DNA of 12,795 nt from Beroe ovata (taxonomy: Eukaryota > Ctenophora > Nuda > Beroida > Beroidae), in assembly GCA_946803715.1 (NCBI GenBank), contig CAMPET010000003.1, positions 821,151 through 833,945 on the forward strand. Reading direction: 5' to 3'. A program made the position numbers and the translations under genes. A model generated the notes under the pieces. The model worked only from the letters and a program-made list of their open reading frames with translations, did no database searches and was not told the origin of the DNA. This document shows, piece after piece, positions 9,072 through 12,795 of this stretch (the stretch's first letter is position 1; each line of letters begins with the position of its first letter).

Positions 9072-12000
9072 CTGAGGTTAGGATGTGGGGTCAGGGACAA
9101 GTAAGGATGTGGACAGGGACAGGGTTCGAATTTGTGTGAAGAGAATGTGAAACTGAGAGTCAATATCATGCAGTTCTTATAACAGGAAAATTCAGTTCAA
9201 TGTTTTGGGATGTGGTGTTGACCGTAACGGGACTAATGGTTAAAGCTATAGCCCAAATCCTGGCGCCATTATTAAACTGAGGACAGAATTGTCAAAAAGA
9301 ATTGAAAGTATGAGGTAGTTATTACCTTTTTCGAGCCATTCACTAGTTTCAAACGCGTATTCCTGCCCGGAATCCAAGTTCTTGATGATCATCTTGGCGA
9401 GGAGCCAATTATTCTTCCCGTCTGCGAGTTGTACTCTGATTCTGGTCAGTTCACCAAGCTCTGGTATTTCAATTGGGATGACAGCTGTCACGGCTCGAGT
9501 GAAACGAGATCCTCCCTTACTCGATAGTGTTATCTGGAGACATGTACTTGAGTTAGGTGAGGAGTGGGGAAGCTGGACTCGTGGGGAGCGGGGGTGAGTG
9601 GAGGAGAAAAGGGCCCATTCTCAGCAATGGTGGGTATTCCTGTGTCATGGATAATAATACCTCTTCTGATGCACCCTTCTCCCCAAACACTTTGAGGAGG
9701 ATATCACTGTCTGTACCGGCATCCATCACATCAGCTGTCATTACTGTCACTTCGTGTGGGACTAGACTACCGAAATCCTGGGATCATAAATCAGTTACTA
9801 TAGTTAGTTGTGTCTCGCACCAGTGTCGCACCAGTGTTGCAACAGTGTGGCGGCAACAGTGTTGCACCAGTGTTGCACTAGTGTTGCACCAGTGTTGCAC
9901 CAGTGTCTTCGGGAAATGATTCAATTACCGCGAGTTGTTATTTTGGTACTTGTTCACTATAATGACCGGTCGAAATGACAAAGTGGAAGGGAAAGTGTTG
10001 CACCATCAACTTGTTACTATAGCAACACATCTCACTGCTAGTTGTTGCTATAGCAACACATCTCACTGCTGGTTGTTGCTATAGCAACACATCTCACTGC
10101 TGGTTGTTGCTATAGCAACACAATATCTACCTGTACAGCAGTTGGAGCGAACTCTACAACCAGCTTTCTGTCTCCCCTATCACGTGCGAGCCATCTCTGA
10201 CAGTCAAATGTGTACCTAGCCCCAGTTGTAGGGACAGTCACATTGACAGTCTTGATGTACCATCCCTCGTCACTTAGGACACCGTTATGCCCCACCTGTG
10301 GAGAGAGAGATCAGACTATTGATAAGAAGAGGGATGGAAGGGATCAGACTATAGGAGAAGAAGAGAGGGGGGAGAGATCAGACTATTGATAAGAAGAGGG
10401 AGGGGAGGTGGTTGTGTGAGAATCCCACGAGAAACGGAATAAAGTGAGGGGAGAGAAGATAACCGAGTATAGAATTATAGGTGAGGAGAGGCATTCTTCA
10501 TAGTCAACAAAACAAATAGGAAAGAAAGAGTTTTTGGAGTCACCAAGACGTATACGTCACTCAAAAGCAACCAAATGTACCCAGATAATACGCACCACAA
10601 TGGCAGTAATCTCGCCGATATCCCTACACTCCAACTCGAACTCTTCCTTCATCCCAGGTACAAACTCGTCCTCGTCTCCCACATGATACAGACTCAACTC
10701 GTCAGTAGCCTCGTCCCCTGCTTTCAGAATGATGTACGCGTCAGCGTCAGTTCCCATGTCAGCGTCAGGCCCTGTTTCTATGGTAACAATGTACCTGGGA
10801 GATACGTGATGTTTCTATCATGGGGGAGGGATTTCTGTTTGTGGAAAGCATGATACTGCATACTACTGAATAGTGCAGGCATCACACTTGCTGCTTACTC
10901 TTAAGTAAATACTTTGAGGTAAGTACTATAATAAGGTAAGAACTCTAAGGTAAGAACTCTAAGGTGAGCACTAACAGGTAAGAATGACGTCAATTGTGCG
11001 TGCAGATCGGAGCTATCTTATTTTTTAGAATCGAAGGTAACTAAACAATGGTATCACAAACTAATAAGTTATATTAATAGTAATTATAGTGAATAGTAAT
11101 AGTGAGTTATAATGAGTGAGTAATTATTAATGAGTAATAATGAGTATGAACCCTCCTAATAGTGATTGGAATCTCACTTGATCTCTGTTGGCTTGTCCTC
11201 CACTCCCTCTACCTCCACATTCTCATTGACAACTTCCCCATCAACCTCCTTCAGTACTATTCCCTTCTTCGTGGCTGGGTGGAGATCATGTCAGCACTGC
11301 CACACCACCGAATACATAGTGTCAAATTGAGGAATGGCGAGGGGGAACTACACTCCATAGTTTGGGGCACACTCGATTTCCACAAAGTCAAGTTTCTTAA
11401 CAAGCTGTTGTGGGTTTTTGGGAACCCAGGAAAAGGTTTCCAGACAATACTGAGGCCACAAAAGAAGAAGAAGAGTATCATATCGAGCAGCACATACCTT
11501 TCTCAGCAGTTTCAACATCGGATATGCTCATTCCCTTCGGATAGAGTGTTCTCTTGATCTTCTTATCAGCCTTGGACTTGGAGAACCATTGCTCGCAGAG
11601 GAAAACCGTCTCAGTCTGGAGACATGGGAGACAGGGTTGAGACAGTGTTGAGACAGTTTTGAGAATGAGACAGTACTAGATAGTAGATAGTAGACAGTAC
11701 TAGTAGTAGATAGTAGATATGCTTAGATCACAGAACAAGAATACTAGAATATACTTGTTTATGTCTTGGTGAATCAAATTGCTACCAATGATATGATCAA
11801 TTATTAACAACAAACGACAACAGCAAACTGACCCCTGACAGCATGTACTTACCCCGCTGGTATCGGTGATGGTAACAGAGTTCACGAACCAGTCTGCACC
11901 AGCGTTAGTGTCGTCCTCTCTCAATACCAGCTTATACAACTCACCCAGTTCCGCACAGTCAATTGTAAACGTGTCAACCTGCGGTTATATGATGATTTAT

Positions 12001-12688
12001 CGGTTATGTATCTGCCTTAGATATAGATTCTTTCTAGTTTCAATCTGCCTCGATTGATAGCATTCACTGGCCAGTGGCCACATTCGGCGGCTTGATCTAT
12101 CACCCTGTCGGTTCAATGCAAAGCAGATCATCCAAGGTAGCTACAATGAAAGCTAGCTACAATGGAAGCTAGCTTACTTTGTCGATGAAAGAATGAACTC
12201 TTCATACCTGGTTTCTCTGAAACTTGTTCATGTTTTCACTCTTTGACAGCTGTCGCTCCCCACTGTCACCCAGGGTACCGTGAATGCTGATGTAACAGTT
12301 TGCATCCGTGCCCGCCCCAAACTTGTCCCCCGTCAACACCCTCACCGTGTACGTCTCATCTGGGGGGGGGAGGAGTTATTGGGGAGTGTGGTGGGAATTA
12401 GGGAATGCGGTGGAACTTAGGGGAGATATCTGGTGGAATTTAGGGAATGGGGTGGAAATTAGGGAGTGTATCATTTTGGTAGAAAGAAAAATTATATATC
12501 AAGGAGTGGGGAAATAAGATAATTCTTGATAGTTTTGAGAGGTCAGAGCAGGGAGAATTAGTTTAATTTGAAATTAACAATTCATCCTGTGATCATCTCA
12601 ATTGCTTACTTTTCAGTTTTGTTGTTTCAACCGCAGTTTCTTCTCCCTCTTTTGACTTCTTAGTCACTGTTTCGGGCAGTAATTCCAC
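7723..12688 (-). CDS. PLAT/LH2-repeat protein, LOXHD1-like, 3' part of gene (10 exons, 5' end outside window)
   Basis: Ten exons join on the minus strand: 12688-12610, 12359-12208, 11978-11853, 11615-11498, 11274-11178, 10794-10581, 10295-10131, 9777-9661, 9533-9326 and 9071-7723. All introns are GT-AG, and the phases agree at every junction, giving 2625 nt, or 874 residues plus TGA. Six PLAT domains are visible at about residues 27-150, 191-317, 318-430, 444-564, 584-708 and 737-853. Each shows much of the family pattern: a YxVxV/T strand, GTDA(N/D), a late hydrophobic-LGE(L/I)T-type strand, W near the middle, and an aromatic-x-C-x-x-W-(L/I/F) motif. PLAT domains are calcium- or membrane/protein-binding beta-sandwiches. 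LOXHD1 is a PLAT-only protein of hair-cell stereocilia in vertebrates. No lipoxygenase or lipase catalytic domain is present. The family is clear; the cellular role here is inference. The first exon starts at a splice acceptor, so the true start lies beyond 12795. Confidence 0.88.
9326..9533 (-). CDS. PLAT gene exon: rest of PLAT domain 3 (copy B)
   Basis: Acceptor ATGTCTCCAG|ATAACA, donor GAAAAAG|GTAATA. It encodes [15 protein letters not shown]..., then [32 protein letters not shown] and [10 protein letters not shown]. The exon sequence is identical to 4334-4541 in copy A. The Cys of the usual C-x-x-W motif is Thr here (FETSEWL). Confidence 0.85.
9661..9777 (-). CDS. PLAT gene exon: start of PLAT domain 3
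   Basis: Thirty-nine codons, phase 0 at both ends: acceptor GATCCCAG|GATTTC, donor GAAGAG|GTATTA. It encodes [20 protein letters not shown], then [19 protein letters not shown]. The donor was chosen because it joins in frame with the next exon to give [15 protein letters not shown], the expected PLAT strand. Reading through instead adds unrelated low-complexity residues and a stop. Confidence 0.78.
9811..9906. repeat. 12-bp minisatellite, about 8 units
   Basis: Units of gtgttgcaccag with variants (gtgtcgcaccag, gtgttgcactag, gtgttgcaacag) run in tandem with one irregular break. It lies in the intron between PLAT exons 9661-9777 and 10131-10295. A single similar unit recurs near 9995. Confidence 0.85.
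10011..10122. repeat. 31-bp minisatellite, 3.6 units, each with an X-box-like palindrome
   Basis: Units begin at 10011, 10042, 10073 and 10104 (partial). Each holds GTTGCTATAGCAAC (GTTACTATAGCAAC in the first) at 10013, 10044, 10075 and 10106. This 14-mer fits the RFX X-box consensus RYYNYYATRRNRAC. The array ends eight bases before the splice donor of the neighbouring exon. Confidence 0.85.
10131..10295 (-). CDS. PLAT gene exon: C-terminal third of PLAT domain 2
   Basis: Fifty-five codons, phase 0 at both ends: acceptor CTCCACAG|GTGGGG, donor TACAG|GTAGAT. It encodes [20 protein letters not shown], then [21 protein letters not shown], with the Trp and the F-x-C-x-x-W-L motif of PLAT. Confidence 0.83.
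10309..10406. repeat. Purine-rich ~33-bp repeat, 3 units
   Basis: gatcagactat followed by a ga/agaagaggg-rich tail starts at 10309, 10342 and 10376. It is intronic. On the coding strand it forms a long pyrimidine tract just upstream of the acceptor at 10296. Confidence 0.75.
10581..10794 (-). CDS. PLAT gene exon: N-terminal two-thirds of PLAT domain 2
   Basis: Acceptor ATCTCCCAG|GTACAT, donor ATCTGG|GTACAT. It encodes [20 protein letters not shown], then the [23 protein letters not shown] segment and [17 protein letters not shown]. The GTDADAYI and DIGEIT motifs are diagnostic of PLAT. Many acidic residues replace the usual Lys/Ser in the central loop. Confidence 0.83.
10933..10972. repeat. 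14-bp tandem repeat aaggtaagaactct
   Basis: Two exact units (10933-10946, 10947-10960) and a partial third, with diverged pieces on both sides from about 10905 to 10990. It is intronic. Confidence 0.7.
11178..11274 (-). CDS. PLAT gene exon: acidic inter-domain linker
   Basis: Acceptor CCACCCAG|CCACGA, donor ATCAA|GTGAGA. The exon takes two bases from one split codon and leaves two for the next (Lys). It encodes a Glu/Val-rich linker ([20 protein letters not shown]...) with no domain. An in-frame TGA lies just beyond the donor, so if the intron were retained the protein would stop here. The phase match with both neighbours favours splicing. Confidence 0.68.
11498..11615 (-). CDS. PLAT gene exon: end of PLAT domain 1
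   Basis: Acceptor GTCTCCAG|ACTGAG, donor GAAAG|GTATGT; 39 codons plus one base. It encodes [19 protein letters not shown], the final strand of PLAT with the conserved C-x-x-W-F motif. A basic and then a Ser/Asp-rich stretch leaves the domain. Confidence 0.82.
11629..11716. repeat. Short degenerate intron repeats (gagacag / tagtaga)
   Basis: Several gttgagacag-like units are followed by a block of tagatagtaga units. Low-complexity intron sequence. Confidence 0.6.
11853..11978 (-). CDS. PLAT gene exon: middle of PLAT domain 1
   Basis: Forty-two codons, phase 0 at both ends: acceptor CCGCAG|GTTGAC, donor GCGGG|GTAAGT. It encodes [19 protein letters not shown], then [20 protein letters not shown], matching the central strands of PLAT, including the loop before the conserved Trp. 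It continues the domain begun in the preceding exon. Confidence 0.85.
12208..12359 (-). CDS. PLAT gene exon: first half of PLAT domain 1
   Basis: It encodes [18 protein letters not shown] followed by [12 protein letters not shown] and the [11 protein letters not shown] segment, the classic N-terminal half of a PLAT domain. It begins with two bases that complete the preceding split codon and ends in phase 0 at CCAG|GTATGA. The acceptor is preceded by an unusual run of nine or more C on the coding strand. Confidence 0.85.
12360..12480. repeat. Poly-G run and ggtggaatttaggga minisatellite
   Basis: Nine G (12362-12370) directly beside the splice acceptor are followed by three to four degenerate units of ggtggaa-ttaggga-atg. 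Intronic. Confidence 0.6.
12610..12688 (-). CDS. Exon (first visible) of PLAT gene: charged linker
   Basis: The acceptor is a pyrimidine-rich tract ending CTTTCAG and the donor is AAAA|GTAAGC. The exon holds 26 codons plus one base. The encoded stretch ([17 protein letters not shown]...) is rich in Lys and Glu and carries no domain, so it is a linker before the first visible PLAT domain. Its last base completes an Asn codon with the next exon, which supports the junction. Confidence 0.65.
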
Positions 12689-12714
12689 CTGAAAGAGGAA
12701 TGTGAGCGTTGGCA

Positions 12715-12795
12715 ATAGTATTCCCACTCACCCATACTCCCTCCCCTCCCCCCACCCCCCACTCCCCCATACTCCCCGTACCCCTCCCCCACTCC
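12715..12795. repeat. C-rich low-complexity intron sequence
   Basis: Degenerate cccactcccccatactccc units run to the right edge of the window, in the intron 5' of the first visible PLAT exon. Confidence 0.65.

Larger units (their letters stand above)
6887..9540. repeat. Copy B of a large direct duplication
   Basis: The partner of 1795-4548. Its right end, 9540, lies seven bases inside the intron beyond the exon acceptor at 9533/9534. Copy B continues into the rest of the PLAT gene, so it is the complete locus. Confidence 0.9.

Noticed and set aside
9553-9660. Extension of the exon 9661-9777 to the left in the same open frame
   Set aside because: It adds low-complexity residues, whereas the GAAGAG|GTATTA donor gives an in-frame PLAT strand with the next exon.
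10011-10122. CRISPR-like array of 31-bp repeats
   Set aside because: The units are directly tandem with no unique spacers, in a eukaryotic intron; a minisatellite.
11162-11557. 131-residue plus-strand open frame
   Set aside because: It overlaps two minus-strand PLAT-gene exons and an intron, and its product has no domain.
7723-12688. Lipoxygenase or pancreatic-lipase-type enzyme, both of which carry a PLAT domain
   Set aside because: Only repeated PLAT domains and linkers are present; no catalytic domain is seen in the visible part.

Overview
The window looks like nuclear DNA of a marine-invertebrate-type metazoan. It holds intron-rich genes with short GT-AG introns (127-383 bp), abundant minisatellites in introns, hairpin-type mobile repeats, and long AT-rich intergenic stretches. 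The compact introns and a PLAT-repeat protein would fit a sponge or cnidarian, but nothing here fixes the taxon. There is no sign of bacterial gene organisation.

The main gene (12688 down to 7723, minus strand, 5' end beyond the window) encodes the C-terminal 874 residues of a protein built from PLAT/LH2 beta-sandwich domains, like the LOXHD1 family. I could place ten exons with consistent reading phases and GT-AG borders. They encode at least six PLAT domains. Domains 1-3 are split over small exons, while domains 4-6 lie in a single 1349-bp terminal exon.

The last two exons, the intron between them and about 0.8-0.9 kb of downstream DNA occur a second time at about 1795-4548 (copy A), mostly 4992 bp to the left of their counterparts in the full gene (copy B). 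Positions 3401-4548 are identical to the partner, intron included. Positions 2731-3400 differ at about 24 sites, of which only four change the protein. This step in divergence suggests two haplotypes placed in tandem by assembly, or a true tandem duplication with gene conversion.

Between the copies lies a foreign-looking block, 4550-6528, bounded on both sides by a single N (4549 and 6529). Its left end is the first coding exon of a CKS (cyclin-dependent kinase regulatory subunit) gene on the minus strand, cut off exactly at the N. Then come about 220 bp without features, a 161-bp three-stem hairpin element, more AT-rich DNA, and a palindrome of about 1.2 kb with nearly perfect 597-bp arms. 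The two Ns, the cut CKS gene and the palindrome together make this the least trustworthy part of the assembly, or a complex rearrangement.

Regions 1-2000 and 6530-7020 hold no recognisable genes. They carry nested GC-rich hairpin elements (MITE- or foldback-like), partly in opposite orientation in the two copies. One of these is present in copy A and missing from copy B. Intron minisatellites of copy B include a 31-bp repeat in which every unit carries a palindrome matching the RFX X-box consensus.
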